Of a stretch of 64,000 bases of DNA, positions 16,965-26,169 are shown piece after piece; the first letter of the stretch is position 1; the number at the start of each line of letters is the position of its first letter. The notes below the pieces were generated by a model. The model was given only the letters and a program-made list of their open reading frames with translations. It was not told where the DNA came from and ran no database searches. The DNA comes from Methyloligella sp. (lineage in GTDB: Bacteria > Pseudomonadota > Alphaproteobacteria > Rhizobiales > HXMU1428-3), in contig BQJJ01000008.1 in NCBI GenBank assembly GCA_021604645.1, forward strand, positions 1-64,000. Direction: 5' to 3'. Made by a program: the position numbers and the translations under genes.

Positions 16965-18266
16965 ATGTCACAGGTAAAAAAACTATTAGCTCTGGGTTTG
17001 GCTATTGCGACTGTCGCAATTGCTACTCCAGCATTAGCCGAAGAAGCAGCAAAAGCGGCTCCCAAAGCTGATCCAGCATTTCTTTTTAACACTCTTTTAT
17101 TTCTAATTGGCGGCATCCTCGTTGTATGGATGGCAGCTGGTTTTGCAATGCTAGAAGCCGGCATGGTTCAAACCAAAAACGTTTCCATGCAATGTACTAA
17201 AAACATCGCCCTATACTCTATCGCGGGCTTAGTGTTCTGGCTAGTTGGCTACAATGTCATGTATGAAGGCGTTGATGGCGGTTACATAGGGTCTTTCCTT
17301 CCAAAAGACATTCCCGTTCCAGACAAAGACTCAGGCGACTACGCAACGTCATCAGACTGGTTCTTCCAAATGGCATTTTGCGCAACAGCTGCCTCTATTG
17401 TTTCTGGCACACTCGCTGAACGCATCAAGCTTTGGCCGTTCCTAATTTTCGTATGCATACTTTGCGGTATTATTTACCCAATCGTTGGTGCATGGACTTG
17501 GGGCGCAGGCTTCTTGAACAAAATGGGCTTCCTAGACTTTGCTGGTTCATCAATCGTTCACTCAACAGGTGGTTGGGCGGCTTTAGCTGGTGCACTTATC
17601 CTAGGAGCACGTAGAGCCAAGTTCCACGATGGTGTAATCACTCCTCTACCAGGTTCAAACATGCCGCTTGCAACATTAGGTACATTCATCCTATGGCTCG
17701 GTTGGTTCGGCTTTAACGGCGCATCACAACTTGCTTTTGCAACAAACATTGACGCCTCTGCTGTATCTAACATCTTTGTAAACACAAACTTGGCAGCTGC
17801 TGCCGGTGTTGTTGTCGCAATCGTCTTGTCACAACTTCTTTATGGCAAAGTAGACCTAACTTTCGCACTCAATGGTGCACTAGCAGGTCTTGTAGCTATC
17901 ACAGCTGAACCTCTAACACCGTCTCCAACAATGGCCATCGCAATTGGCGCTGTAGGCGGCGCAATCGTTGTCTTCACTGTCCCACTTCTTGATAAACTAA
18001 GAATTGACGACGTCGTTGGCGCGATCCCTGTTCACTTGTTTGCAGGTATCTGGGGCACAATGGCTGTTCCACTAACAAATACAGATGCAAGCTTTGCAAC
18101 ACAAGCAATCGGTGTTGGCGCAATCGGCGCAATGGTGTTCACAGTCAGCTTGGTTCTTTGGGTTATCTTGAAGTTCACAATCGGCATTCGTTGCACACCA
18201 GAGCAAGAGCAAAAAGGTCTCGATATTACAGAAATCGGCCTGGAAGCTTATCCGGAATTCAAATAA
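16965..18266 (+). CDS. amtB: Ammonium transporter AmtB
   Basis: A 433-residue Amt/Rh channel with a cleavable signal peptide (cut near PALAEEAA) and 11 membrane spans. Family landmarks: MLEAGMVQTKNV (~61), the FAGSSIVHSTGGWAAL block with the first pore His (~194), GWFGFNGAS and the second pore His region PVHLFAGIWGTMAVPL (~352-367). The C-terminal tail RCTPEQEQKGLDITEIGLEAY, read in two parts, is the GlnK-contact region. It works with GlnK encoded just upstream. Confidence 0.97.
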   Translation: MSQVKKLLALGLAIATVAIATPALAEEAAKAAPKADPAFLFNTLLFLIGGILVVWMAAGFAMLEAGMVQTKNVSMQCTKNIALYSIAGLVFWLVGYNVMYEGVDGGYIGSFLPKDIPVPDKDSGDYATSSDWFFQMAFCATAASIVSGTLAERIKLWPFLIFVCILCGIIYPIVGAWTWGAGFLNKMGFLDFAGSSIVHSTGGWAALAGALILGARRAKFHDGVITPLPGSNMPLATLGTFILWLGWFGFNGASQLAFATNIDASAVSNIFVNTNLAAAAGVVVAIVLSQLLYGKVDLTFALNGALAGLVAITAEPLTPSPTMAIAIGAVGGAIVVFTVPLLDKLRIDDVVGAIPVHLFAGIWGTMAVPLTNTDASFATQAIGVGAIGAMVFTVSLVLWVILKFTIGIRCTPEQEQKGLDITEIGLEAYPEFK

Positions 18267-18300
18267 TAAATTTGAATTCCGATCCCTCCCAAAACTATGA

Positions 18301-18332
18301 ATATGGGGACCGCAAGGTCCCCATATTTTTTT
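18301..18332 (+). terminator. Terminator of glnK-amtB
   Basis: ATATGGGGACC-gcaa-GGTCCCCATAT, a perfect 11-bp stem with GNNA tetraloop followed by seven T. Confidence 0.95.
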
Positions 18333-18456
18333 AAATCCCTTCCATACGCCGACCTTTAAAAGACAAGCTATCATTTTTACTATGCTGGATAGCAGCCTGA
18401 TAAACACCAAAAACAAAACCTGCGATATGCACAATATTTATGCACCGCTTAAATTT

Positions 18457-18500
18457 TATGCCTAATTAATAGGCTGTTTTTAAAAGCACAAAAAAAGTGC
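18457..18500. promoter_or_regulatory. NtrC-like sites upstream of the second amt gene
   Basis: Two elements: TGCCTAATTAATAGGC (18459), near-identical to the glnK upstream element, and the exact dyad GCAC-A7-GTGC (18486-18500), which is the NtrC core pattern. They stand 50-90 bp upstream of a sigma-54-type promoter. Confidence 0.6.
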
Positions 18501-18547
18501 AAATGCCTAATATGTTGATTCAATTGCTTAAATTTAATGCACGCACC

Positions 18548-18564
18548 TTGGCACGTCCTTTGAA
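18548..18564 (+). promoter_or_regulatory. Sigma-54-type promoter of the second amt gene
   Basis: TTGGCACGTCCTTTGAA: exact -24 element, -12 element TTGA instead of TTGC. It has the same architecture as the glnK promoter at 16524. The gene starts 56 bp downstream with SD AAGGGGA. Confidence 0.65.
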
Positions 18565-18619
18565 ACAGCTACATCCTATTGAAATTATAGAAAAAAAATT
18601 TTAAGGGGATTCTGGATAG

Positions 18620-19852
18620 ATGAACAATTTATCAACAGGTGGCGATTTATTCTTCGTCCTAATGGGGGCAATACTTGTTTTTGCCATGCACGCAGGTTTT
18701 GCATTCCTTGAAGTAGGAACAGTGCGTCACAAAAATCAGGTCAATGCTTTGGTCAAAATTCTGGTTGATTTTGCCCTCTCAACAATAGCCTATTTCTTCA
18801 TTGGCTATTTCATTGCCTATGGCACACACTTCCTAGTAGATGCAACAGTTCTATCAGGAACAGCCGAAGGGTCTTCGTTTGAACCCCAAGGCCTAACGCT
18901 TGTTAAATTCTTCTTCCTGGCAACATTTGCAGCAGCAATCCCTGCTATTATTTCAGGTGGTATCGCTGAACGAGCAAAGTTCTTACCGCAATGCCTGGCA
19001 ACGCTTGCCCTCGTTTCCCTCATCTATCCTTTCTTTGAAGGTATGATCTGGAATGGCAATTTTGGATTAAACGACTGGATGGAAGCAAACCTAGGCGCTC
19101 CATTCCATGACTTTGCTGGCTCGATTGTAGTTCACGGCGTTGGTGGCTGGATCGCACTGGCAGCGGTTATCTTGCTTGGCGCAAGAGAAGGCCGTTATTC
19201 AAAAACTGGCCAAACAATTGGCATTCCACCTTCATCTATCCCATGGCTAGCACTTGGTTCTTGGCTTCTTTGCGTTGGCTGGTTTGGCTTTAACGTAATG
19301 ACCGCTGGTTCATTAAAAGCTGCCTCTGGTCTTGTTGCGATGAATTCTCTCATGGCTATGGTAGGTGGCATCATCGCTGCCTTACTAGCTGGCCGCAATG
19401 ACCCTGGCTTCGTACATAACGGCGCACTTGCAGGTCTCGTTGCTGTTTGCGCAGGTTCAGACATTATGCACCCAGTTGGCAGCCTAGTCACAGGTGCTGT
19501 AGCTGGTGGATTATTTGTCATTATGTTCGGTTATTGCCAAAACAAATTAAAAATCGATGACGTCCTCGGCGTGTGGCCTCTTCACGGCCTATGTGGCCTT
19601 TGGGGTGGTATCGCAGCTGGCATCTTCGGCTTAACATCTCTAGGCGGCCTTGGCGGCGTAACTTTCATGAGCCAACTGGTAGGTAGCCTGCTTGGCTGTG
19701 CTTACGCATTCATTGCCGGCCTCATTGTTTACGGCATTTTAAAAGCAGTATGCGGCATTCGCCTCACCAAAGAAGAAGAAATCAAAGGCGCTGACTTAGC
19801 CATCCATAAAATCAGCGCAAACCCAGAACAAGAATTTGTTGGCGGTCGCTAA
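18620..19852 (+). CDS. Second ammonium transporter (Amt family)
   Basis: A 410-residue Amt/Rh protein without a cleavable signal peptide. Landmarks: FAFLEVGTVRHKNQVN (~27-42), FHDFAGSIVVHGVGGWIAL (first pore His), GWFGFNVMTAGS, and VWPLHGLCGLWGGIAAGIFG (second pore His). It differs clearly from AmtB at 16965 (no signal peptide, VRHKN for VQTKN), so it is an old paralogue, of the type often annotated simply Amt. It has its own sigma-54-type promoter and NtrC-like sites but no glnK of its own. Confidence 0.95.
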   Translation: MNNLSTGGDLFFVLMGAILVFAMHAGFAFLEVGTVRHKNQVNALVKILVDFALSTIAYFFIGYFIAYGTHFLVDATVLSGTAEGSSFEPQGLTLVKFFFLATFAAAIPAIISGGIAERAKFLPQCLATLALVSLIYPFFEGMIWNGNFGLNDWMEANLGAPFHDFAGSIVVHGVGGWIALAAVILLGAREGRYSKTGQTIGIPPSSIPWLALGSWLLCVGWFGFNVMTAGSLKAASGLVAMNSLMAMVGGIIAALLAGRNDPGFVHNGALAGLVAVCAGSDIMHPVGSLVTGAVAGGLFVIMFGYCQNKLKIDDVLGVWPLHGLCGLWGGIAAGIFGLTSLGGLGGVTFMSQLVGSLLGCAYAFIAGLIVYGILKAVCGIRLTKEEEIKGADLAIHKISANPEQEFVGGR

Positions 19853-19873
19853 TCGACCCAACAATCAAAAAAT

Positions 19874-19913
19874 AAAAATGCCACCTGAAACTTTCAGGTG
19901 GCATTTTTATTTA
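19874..19913. terminator. Strong bidirectional terminator after the second amt
   Basis: A 17-bp perfect stem, AAAAATGCCACCTGAAA / TTTCAGGTGGCATTTTT, with a 1-nt apex as drawn (loop opens to ~5 nt). It separates amt from the convergent MOSC gene. Confidence 0.95.
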
Positions 19914-19930
19914 ATTACAAAAAGATACCA

Positions 19931-20641
19931 TTAAGTTTGCGACCCATCTAACCTAGGACCCCAATCTTCCACAGCATCTTTTGTTAATCTCCGTTCAGCC
20001 AATCTCCGCCAATTAGGAGCTAAAAAAGACAATTCGAGCAACTCACTCAATGCCGTAAAATTTTTCACGTCAACATAAAGCAATTCAGTGACCCGCCCTA
20101 AAGTCCATGTGGGAGCCAGCCGCTCTTTTAAGCACAAACAATCACCAGCACCAACCACCCCATCCTCAAGTACACGGTAATACCATCCAGTGCGCCCCGT
20201 TTCCTGAACTTGCCTCGCCATCATGGAAACACCAAATCGCTCATTCAATTTCCAGCAAGGTTGCCGTCCTTGAGAAATTTGAACAACGCCCGTGCCTAAG
20301 TGAAATATATCACCAAGACAGACCTCTTTTTCAGTTAAACCAATCGTAGAGATATTCTCACCAAAAGCACCTGCCTCTTGTAAAGATGGCCCGCAATAAT
20401 CACGCTCTTCATCTAAAAGAATGCCTGTCCAAAATTTATAATGATCAAACGGATAATGGTGAATGGCCTTCTCAACTCCGCCATGCATTCCCAAATCCCC
20501 CTGCTCATCACCAAGCAAACCCAATTCACCAAAGACAAGTGGGCCCTTAATAGGAGATTTATCAATACCACTAGGTGTGCGGCGCGCTCCCAAGGGTTTA
20601 ACACGCCCGGTTAAAACAGATGTTATTTCAAATCGCTTCAT
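19931..20641 (-). CDS. MOSC domain protein, YiiM-like
   Basis: This 236-residue protein has a MOSC beta-barrel (~40-165; FGENISTIGLTE, then QGRQPCWKLNERFG with the conserved Cys) followed by the three-helix C-terminal domain typical of YiiM. The MOSC Cys handles sulfur on the molybdenum cofactor or reduces N-hydroxylated bases with Moco (E. coli YiiM reduces 6-N-hydroxylaminopurine). GRTGWYYRVLEDG matches the YiiM core. ATG at 20641 is chosen over an in-frame TTG three bases upstream. Confidence 0.88.
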   Translation of the reverse strand: MKRFEITSVLTGRVKPLGARRTPSGIDKSPIKGPLVFGELGLLGDEQGDLGMHGGVEKAIHHYPFDHYKFWTGILLDEERDYCGPSLQEAGAFGENISTIGLTEKEVCLGDIFHLGTGVVQISQGRQPCWKLNERFGVSMMARQVQETGRTGWYYRVLEDGVVGAGDCLCLKERLAPTWTLGRVTELLYVDVKNFTALSELLELSFLAPNWRRLAERRLTKDAVEDWGPRLDGSQT

Positions 20642-20800
20642 CAATTCACCAACTATAAGCCACCCCAGATTAGATGCATATATAAAGCATTATAAAACAA
20701 TGGAAAGAACATATTTGCCTCAGATGACAAGAAACTCTATAAACAAAAAAGTGCCGCTCGGCAGAAGTAACTCAGTGCATTAAAATAGGGAACGCACCCA

Positions 20801-21241
20801 ATGAGCATCATGCTATCAATCGACTATCCAGCCATTAGCGCCGAAAAAGGCAATGCCATTAAAGATGAATTACAACGCCAAGACATCTTAGGGGATTTTG
20901 GACCCGGCCTTGGCATTCTCAGCACATTGTTGGGTAAGAAAAAACCAGATATGACTTGGTGCAACATCATTGAACCAAACTGGTTTGAAGGTAATTATGA
21001 TGGCTCATCTGACCGTGTCCCATTAACTGAAGAAGGCATGAACAAATTAAATACAGCTGTTCAAGCCATCTACAATGTCGCAAGCGGACCGATAACTGTT
21101 CTTTGTCACAGACACAATGAAAACCCAAAAGGGCAAAAAGAGCTCAACATCCAAGAATTTAACACAATGCTTCATGCTGAAGGCCTGCCCTATCGCACAT
21201 TGATTGTACTAGATAGACGCCTCGAAGGTCGCAGCGATTAA
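20801..21241 (+). CDS. Hypothetical protein, 146 aa
   Basis: Not recognised. It is a soluble alpha/beta-looking protein without signal peptide or membrane helix: a hydrophobic N-terminal strand (SIMLSIDYPAI), a Gly-rich turn (GDFGPGLGILSTLLG), a middle rich in Trp/Asn/Asp (WCNIIEPNWFEGNYDG) and a C-terminal strand with basic-acidic end (TLIVLDRRLEGRSD). Codon use matches the neighbours. It lies 65 bp upstream of pyrE on the same strand, so the two may be cotranscribed. An SD-like GGGAACG precedes the ATG. Confidence 0.72.
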   Translation: MSIMLSIDYPAISAEKGNAIKDELQRQDILGDFGPGLGILSTLLGKKKPDMTWCNIIEPNWFEGNYDGSSDRVPLTEEGMNKLNTAVQAIYNVASGPITVLCHRHNENPKGQKELNIQEFNTMLHAEGLPYRTLIVLDRRLEGRSD

Positions 21242-21306
21242 AAATTCAATCGAGCGTTAAACCAAAAGCGATAATAAGATCTACTGAAATACCGAAAAGA
21301 GCAAAA

Positions 21307-21894
21307 ATGACGAATAATTTAATGCATCTCAGCAGCGAAGAAATGCAGCAAAACCTCATCTCTATAATTAAAGAAAAAAGTTTTCAAAAAGGAGATACGA
21401 TTAAACTGGCTTCCGGTAAAAGCTCTACTCATTACTTCAACATGAAACCAACCATGCTAGATCCTGTAGGTTCCGTACTAATTGCAAACTTAATGTTGGA
21501 TGCCGTGAAATCATTTGGCAAAAAGTTTGACGCCATTGGCGGTGTTGAGCTTGGTGCCGTTCCTATCGCTTCCTTTATCGCTCCCATTTCACAATTAAGA
21601 GGCGAGCCGGTGAAAGCCTACATGATCCGCAAAAAACCAAAAGACCACGGCACAGCAAGTCTTGTCGAAGGGCTAACAAAAGGCGAAACTCTTCAAGGCC
21701 AAAACATTGTCATTGTTGAAGACGTCACAACAACAGGTGGCTCAGCCCTCAAAGCGATTGCAGCTTGCAGAAAAGAAGGAGCAACTATCGAGCACATCAT
21801 CACAATCGTTGATCGAGAAGAAGGAGCAACAGACGCCTTCAAACAAGAAGGCATCCAATTAACAAGCCTGTTTAGCGCTTCAGATTTTCTCTAA
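21307..21894 (+). CDS. pyrE: Orotate phosphoribosyltransferase
   Basis: A 195-residue type I PRTase joining orotate and PRPP to OMP in pyrimidine synthesis. The PRPP-binding motif IVIVEDVTTTGGSALKAI (~136-153) is intact, with the flexible-loop Lys in RKKPKDHGT (~115-123) and the substrate segment LASGKSSTHYFNMKPT (~35-50). The layout resembles archaeal/Rickettsiales-type short PyrE rather than the 213-aa E. coli enzyme. It is not linked to pyrD (8801). Confidence 0.93.
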   Translation: MTNNLMHLSSEEMQQNLISIIKEKSFQKGDTIKLASGKSSTHYFNMKPTMLDPVGSVLIANLMLDAVKSFGKKFDAIGGVELGAVPIASFIAPISQLRGEPVKAYMIRKKPKDHGTASLVEGLTKGETLQGQNIVIVEDVTTTGGSALKAIAACRKEGATIEHIITIVDREEGATDAFKQEGIQLTSLFSASDFL

Positions 21895-21918
21895 AGCGCA
21901 ACTGCTTATTGCGGATGC

Positions 21919-21951
21919 AGCCCCGGTTGCTAGTGGGCAACCTGAAGGGGC
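21919..21951 (+). terminator. Structured hairpin after pyrE
   Basis: GCCCC.GTTGC / GCAAC....GGGGC gives a two-part stem beginning 25 bp after pyrE. It has no T-run, so it may be a 3' stabiliser or a factor-dependent end rather than a classical terminator. Confidence 0.35.
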
Positions 21952-21967
21952 ATTAAAGTAGCCCACT

Positions 21968-22291
21968 CTAGCTCTGTTTATTACCAAGGGGATTATGCTT
22001 CAAAATTAAATCAGCCATAACTCCCTTGCGCTCAGAAACATTTTCATTAATTAAAATATGAATTTGGGTTGGTTTATATTCACTAATAATTTCATCAGCG
22101 ATCGGGTTTTGCCGAACCAAGTCCATGCGATTTGTTTGGTTCACATAAACCAATGAAACATCATCAACAGACAAAGCCCGCACATAAAGAAAAATAGCGC
22201 CCATAGCATCAAATTTTTGGTTTAACCGATAAACCCAAAATTCGTGAATTCGCCCCGAAGCTCCCGTCCAATTATACAAGTCAGATTCCAT
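21968..22291 (-). CDS. Small protein resembling a degenerate GIY-YIG domain
   Basis: A 107-residue protein. The start at ATG 22291 is fixed by the strong SD AAGGGGG eight bases upstream, although the frame is open to 22369. The order WTGASGRIHEFWVYRL, then AIFLYVRA, then SLVYVNQTNRMDLV, then ADLILKHNPLGNK follows a group of small proteins with a GIY-YIG-like core (GxYxF strand, YIGxT strand, Arg after it, Glu/Asn-Pro helix). Here the YIG strand reads YVN, so nuclease activity is doubtful. The assignment is pattern-based and tentative. Confidence 0.6.
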   Translation of the reverse strand: MESDLYNWTGASGRIHEFWVYRLNQKFDAMGAIFLYVRALSVDDVSLVYVNQTNRMDLVRQNPIADEIISEYKPTQIHILINENVSERKGVMADLILKHNPLGNKQS

Positions 22292-22481
22292 AGCTATCCC
22301 CCTTAAGCCTTCATCCAACCAAATATTTACGAAAGAAAACCATCTTTCAAAAACAAGAATACCAAACAAGTACGCTTATTTAAGTACTAACAAGTACCTA
22401 TAAAAAGTAAACAAATAATTCATAAGTGCATAAATTTATCCAATATATTAGCTAAAACAATTGCTTTAAATTTCCAGGAAA

Positions 22482-25358
22482 CTAATGTGCCTCATCCCAA
22501 TTTTTAGCAAATGAAGCATCCACTTTAAGCGGCACCTTTAACTCAATAACAGGACTATTCGCTTGCTCCATCACATCACAGATTAAAGGCAAAATAGCCT
22601 GTGCTTCAGTCTCGGCCACTTCAAAAATAAGTTCGTCATGCACCTGCAACAACATAGGAGCTTCAACTCCAGCAGTTTTTAAGGCTGGCCCCATTCGCAC
22701 CATAGCACGGCGAATAATATCGGCAGCTGTTCCTTGAATTGGCGCATTAATCGCAGCCCGTTCAAAAAACGCTTTTTGCTGTCTATTGTTCGTTTTCACA
22801 CCTGGGTAATGAACACGGCGACCAAACAAAGTTTCGACATATCCCTGATCGGAGACCTGTTCCTTAATGTCATTCATGTATGTTTGAATGCCGGGGAACC
22901 GTTTAAAATATGTTTTGATGTAATCACTGGCCTCGCCGCGCGAAATACCAAGTTGGTTCGCAAGCCCAAAAGCAGAGATCCCATAAATGATCCCGAAATT
23001 AATCGCCTTGGCACGCCGCCTCGTCATCGGGTCCATATCTTCAAGCGGCACACCAAACATCTCAGAGGCCGTAAGCGCATGAATATCCTGCCCCTCATGG
23101 AACGCTTCAATCAATTGCGGGATATCAGCCATATGCGCCAAAATACGCAGCTCAATCTGGCTATAGTCAGCCGAAAGAAGAACATTACCAGGTTCAGCTA
23201 CAAATGCCTTTCTAATCTCACGCCCCTCTGCCGTGCGAATAGGAATGTTTTGAATATTAGGATCAGTAGAAGCAAGCCGCCCCGTACTAGTCGCTGCCAG
23301 AGAATAAGATGTATGAACCCTCTGCGTTGCCTCATTAATAAACTTTGGCAAAGCATCGGAATAGGTTGATTTTAATTTCGACAATTGCCGCCACTCTAAA
23401 ATAGTTTGAGGCAGCAAACGCTCTTCTTCACTAAGGGCCTCATCAACAGCCAGTCCTTCTAGAACCCCAGCTCCTGTTGCCCAGGCCCCTGTTTTTGTCT
23501 TTTTTCCGCCCTTATAATTCAACTTTTCAAACAACACTTCCCCAAGTTGCTTCGGGCTAGCAATATTAAAACTCTCATCAGTCAATTTGTGTATTTGCGC
23601 TTCAAGCTCTGTAAGCTTTTCAGCAAACCCCTGACTAAGCCCAGCCAAAATAGAGCGATCAACAACAACACCCTCCATTTCCATGCCCGCCAATACAGGA
23701 ACCAAAGGCCGCTCCAAAGTTTCATAAACGGTCATGCGTTTAGCAGCCGTCAATCGAGCCTTCAAGACATGCCAAAGCCGCAGTGTCACATCAGCATCCT
23801 CAGCCGCATATTTCGTTGCCTCCGGCACCGGCACCAAATCAAAAGTAATTTGCGACTTACCAGTCCCGACGATCTCTTTAAAGGCAATCGGTTCATGATC
23901 AAAATAATGTTTTGAAAGTTCATCCATCCCATGGCCATGCACACCGGCATCAAGCGCATAGGACATCAACATCGTATCATCGATCGGCGCCATATCCATT
24001 CCCTGGCGCATCATGATGACCCAATCATACTTGATATTCTGACCAATTTTTAAAACCGAAGGGTCCTCAAGAAGTGGCTTTAAAAGAGCCAATGCCTCAG
24101 CCATCGGGGCCTGTTCAACTTCTCCATCCCCTAACAAATCAAGCCCATCAGATGAGCGGTGCGCCAAAGGAATGTAGGCAGCTTTTCCTGGCGTTAATGC
24201 TAGAGAGATACCAACCAAATCAACAGACATCGCATCAAGCCCGGTTGTCTCAGTGTCAATAGCCACATAGCCTTGTGTCTTTGCTTCTGCAATCCACTCT
24301 TCAAGAACGTCAAGTGATGTGATTGTCTCATAAACGTTAGCATCAAGTGGCACAGCCCTCATCTCTTCAAGAAGAGCGTTGGCAACAACCTCTGCCCCTC
24401 CACCTAACTCTGCATCCCCCTCTTCAGAACCAGCTCCAGCTGCAAGTGCCTGTGCAGCTTTTGAAGGTTGCTTGGCCTTAGGCGCTTCAACCCCAAAGCT
24501 CGATGCCACACGCTCCGTTAATTTAGAAAAGCCCATCTCTCCCAAAAAGTTCAAAAGCGCCTCTTCAGAGGTCTCTGATAAAGTGAGACCATCAAGCCCT
24601 TCTAAATCAGGTACGTCTTGACAGAGTGTCACAAGCTCGCGGCTAATCCGCGCTTGCTCCGCAAATTCGATTAAATTTTCACGGCGTTTTTTCTGCTTAA
24701 TTGTTTCTGCCCCAGCAAGCAGCTGATCCAGATCACCAAATTCATTAATCAACAATGCTGCAGTCTTCACCCCAATGCCCGGAACCCCCGGTACATTATC
24801 AGAGCTATCCCCAGCCAGAGATTGAATATCAATAACCTTGTCTGGCCCAACACCAAATTTGGCAAAAACTTCATCAGGGCCAATCACCTTGTTCTTCATC
24901 CCGTCAAACATCGTGACACCCGGTTGTATCAACTGCATTAAGTCCTTATCAGAAGAAACAATCACAGCCTCGCCGCTCTGCGCCACGGCTTGTTTCACAT
25001 AAGACGCAATAATGTCATCCGCTTCATAACCATCTTGCTCAATCCGCGGCAATCCAAATGCATCAACTGCTTGGCGAATAAGCTCAAATTGCGGCACCAA
25101 ATCTTCAGGTGCAGGTGGCCGGTTAGCTTTGTATTCAGGGTAAATATCAGAGCGAAACGTCTTGCGGGCCGCATCAAAAATCACTGCAAAGTGTGTCGGT
25201 TCGCCGGCTTCTTTCGTGTCTTGCAAAAGTTTCCAAAGCATCTGGCAAAACCCATGCACAGCGCCAACTGGCATCCCATCAGACGCCCGCGTTAATGGCG
25301 GTAACGCATGATAAGCCCTAAAAATATAACTCGACCCATCAATTAGAAAAACCCGCAT
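22482..25358 (-). CDS. polA: DNA polymerase I
   Basis: This 958-residue enzyme has three functional domains. The 5'-3' exonuclease is ~1-290 (VFLIDGSSYIFRAYHAL; GYEADDIIASY; SSDKDLMQL). The 3'-5' proofreading domain is ~350-540 with all motifs kept: AIDTETTGLD, IGQNIKYDWVIM and YAAEDADVTLRLW. The polymerase is ~560-958 with motif A SADYSQIELRILAH, O-helix RRRAKAINFGIIYGIS and motif C LLQVHDELIFEV. The length and order are those of proofreading-competent alphaproteobacterial PolA. It fills gaps in repair and removes Okazaki primers. Monocistronic. Confidence 0.98.
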   Translation of the reverse strand: MRVFLIDGSSYIFRAYHALPPLTRASDGMPVGAVHGFCQMLWKLLQDTKEAGEPTHFAVIFDAARKTFRSDIYPEYKANRPPAPEDLVPQFELIRQAVDAFGLPRIEQDGYEADDIIASYVKQAVAQSGEAVIVSSDKDLMQLIQPGVTMFDGMKNKVIGPDEVFAKFGVGPDKVIDIQSLAGDSSDNVPGVPGIGVKTAALLINEFGDLDQLLAGAETIKQKKRRENLIEFAEQARISRELVTLCQDVPDLEGLDGLTLSETSEEALLNFLGEMGFSKLTERVASSFGVEAPKAKQPSKAAQALAAGAGSEEGDAELGGGAEVVANALLEEMRAVPLDANVYETITSLDVLEEWIAEAKTQGYVAIDTETTGLDAMSVDLVGISLALTPGKAAYIPLAHRSSDGLDLLGDGEVEQAPMAEALALLKPLLEDPSVLKIGQNIKYDWVIMMRQGMDMAPIDDTMLMSYALDAGVHGHGMDELSKHYFDHEPIAFKEIVGTGKSQITFDLVPVPEATKYAAEDADVTLRLWHVLKARLTAAKRMTVYETLERPLVPVLAGMEMEGVVVDRSILAGLSQGFAEKLTELEAQIHKLTDESFNIASPKQLGEVLFEKLNYKGGKKTKTGAWATGAGVLEGLAVDEALSEEERLLPQTILEWRQLSKLKSTYSDALPKFINEATQRVHTSYSLAATSTGRLASTDPNIQNIPIRTAEGREIRKAFVAEPGNVLLSADYSQIELRILAHMADIPQLIEAFHEGQDIHALTASEMFGVPLEDMDPMTRRRAKAINFGIIYGISAFGLANQLGISRGEASDYIKTYFKRFPGIQTYMNDIKEQVSDQGYVETLFGRRVHYPGVKTNNRQQKAFFERAAINAPIQGTAADIIRRAMVRMGPALKTAGVEAPMLLQVHDELIFEVAETEAQAILPLICDVMEQANSPVIELKVPLKVDASFAKNWDEAH

Positions 25359-25594
25359 GTTCTTGTGCTCCAGAGAAAATAAAGAATTGCCGCAACTATG
25401 GCATTAATAGCTAAGAGCTCAAAGCAGGAAGGCACGATAAAAAAGACATTTCCCCATAGCCCTTTGAGCAACAGAAGAAATGCATAGTTGGAATTTAAGT
25501 GAAATTTAACCAAGAAAACAAAAATAGGAAATAAAAACAGTCCATAGGTGCAATTTAGTCCTATTTTTTAAAACAATTATATCATGCTTAGCGG

Positions 25595-26164
25595 ATGTTA
25601 TTGAAGAGCAACATACCAGAAGCACAAAAGGTGCATACTCGTCTCTTAAAAAAAGACGAGCTGGATATGTATTTGGCACATTTACAAAGGTTAGATCGTA
25701 AAACAAGAGAACAGCGTTTTGACCATGCCATATGTGACAAAGCCCTTGAAGCTCATTGCAATACATTAAACAAATACGAAACAAGGGTCCTCGGCGCATT
25801 TATAGACAATAAAATGCGCGGCACGTGCGAAATCAGCAAACGCTTCTACCTCAATTGCCAACCAGTAAGAGAATTAGCATTTTCAGTAGAAGCGCAGTTC
25901 CAAGGCCATAAAATTGGCTCCAGTCTCATGAAAAAATCTTTAAGGCTGATCAATCCATCCACCGCAATGATTTATTGTCAACTATCAAACATAGGAATGA
26001 TCGCCCTGGCAGAGAAATTCGATGCCAATATAACTCTAAAACGAGATCACGTTGTTTCTAAATTAAGACACAAACAAAAATCCAAGAAAAATATTTTCCT
26101 CAATTCCAATAAGTTTGAAATGACAAACTTAAGTGACCTCGTCAGCATCAACCCGCATTTCTAA
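25595..26164 (+). CDS. GNAT-type acetyltransferase-like protein
   Basis: A 189-residue protein with a GNAT core at ~75-150: a central strand (VLGAFIDNKMRGTCEIS), then ELAFSVEAQFQGHKIGSSLM, which carries the Q-x-x-G-x-G/A-type acetyl-CoA pyrophosphate loop (QGHKIG), then AMIYCQLSNIGMIALAEKF matching the N-x-x-x-x-x-L-x-E-K-x-G/F helix. The N-terminus LLKKDELDMYLAHLQRLDRKTREQRF is the GNAT opening seen in proteins that accompany acid-stress or ribosomal acetylation. The substrate is unknown. The gene is more AT-rich than polA. Confidence 0.75.
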   Translation: MLLKSNIPEAQKVHTRLLKKDELDMYLAHLQRLDRKTREQRFDHAICDKALEAHCNTLNKYETRVLGAFIDNKMRGTCEISKRFYLNCQPVRELAFSVEAQFQGHKIGSSLMKKSLRLINPSTAMIYCQLSNIGMIALAEKFDANITLKRDHVVSKLRHKQKSKKNIFLNSNKFEMTNLSDLVSINPHF

Positions 26165-26169
26165 GAACA

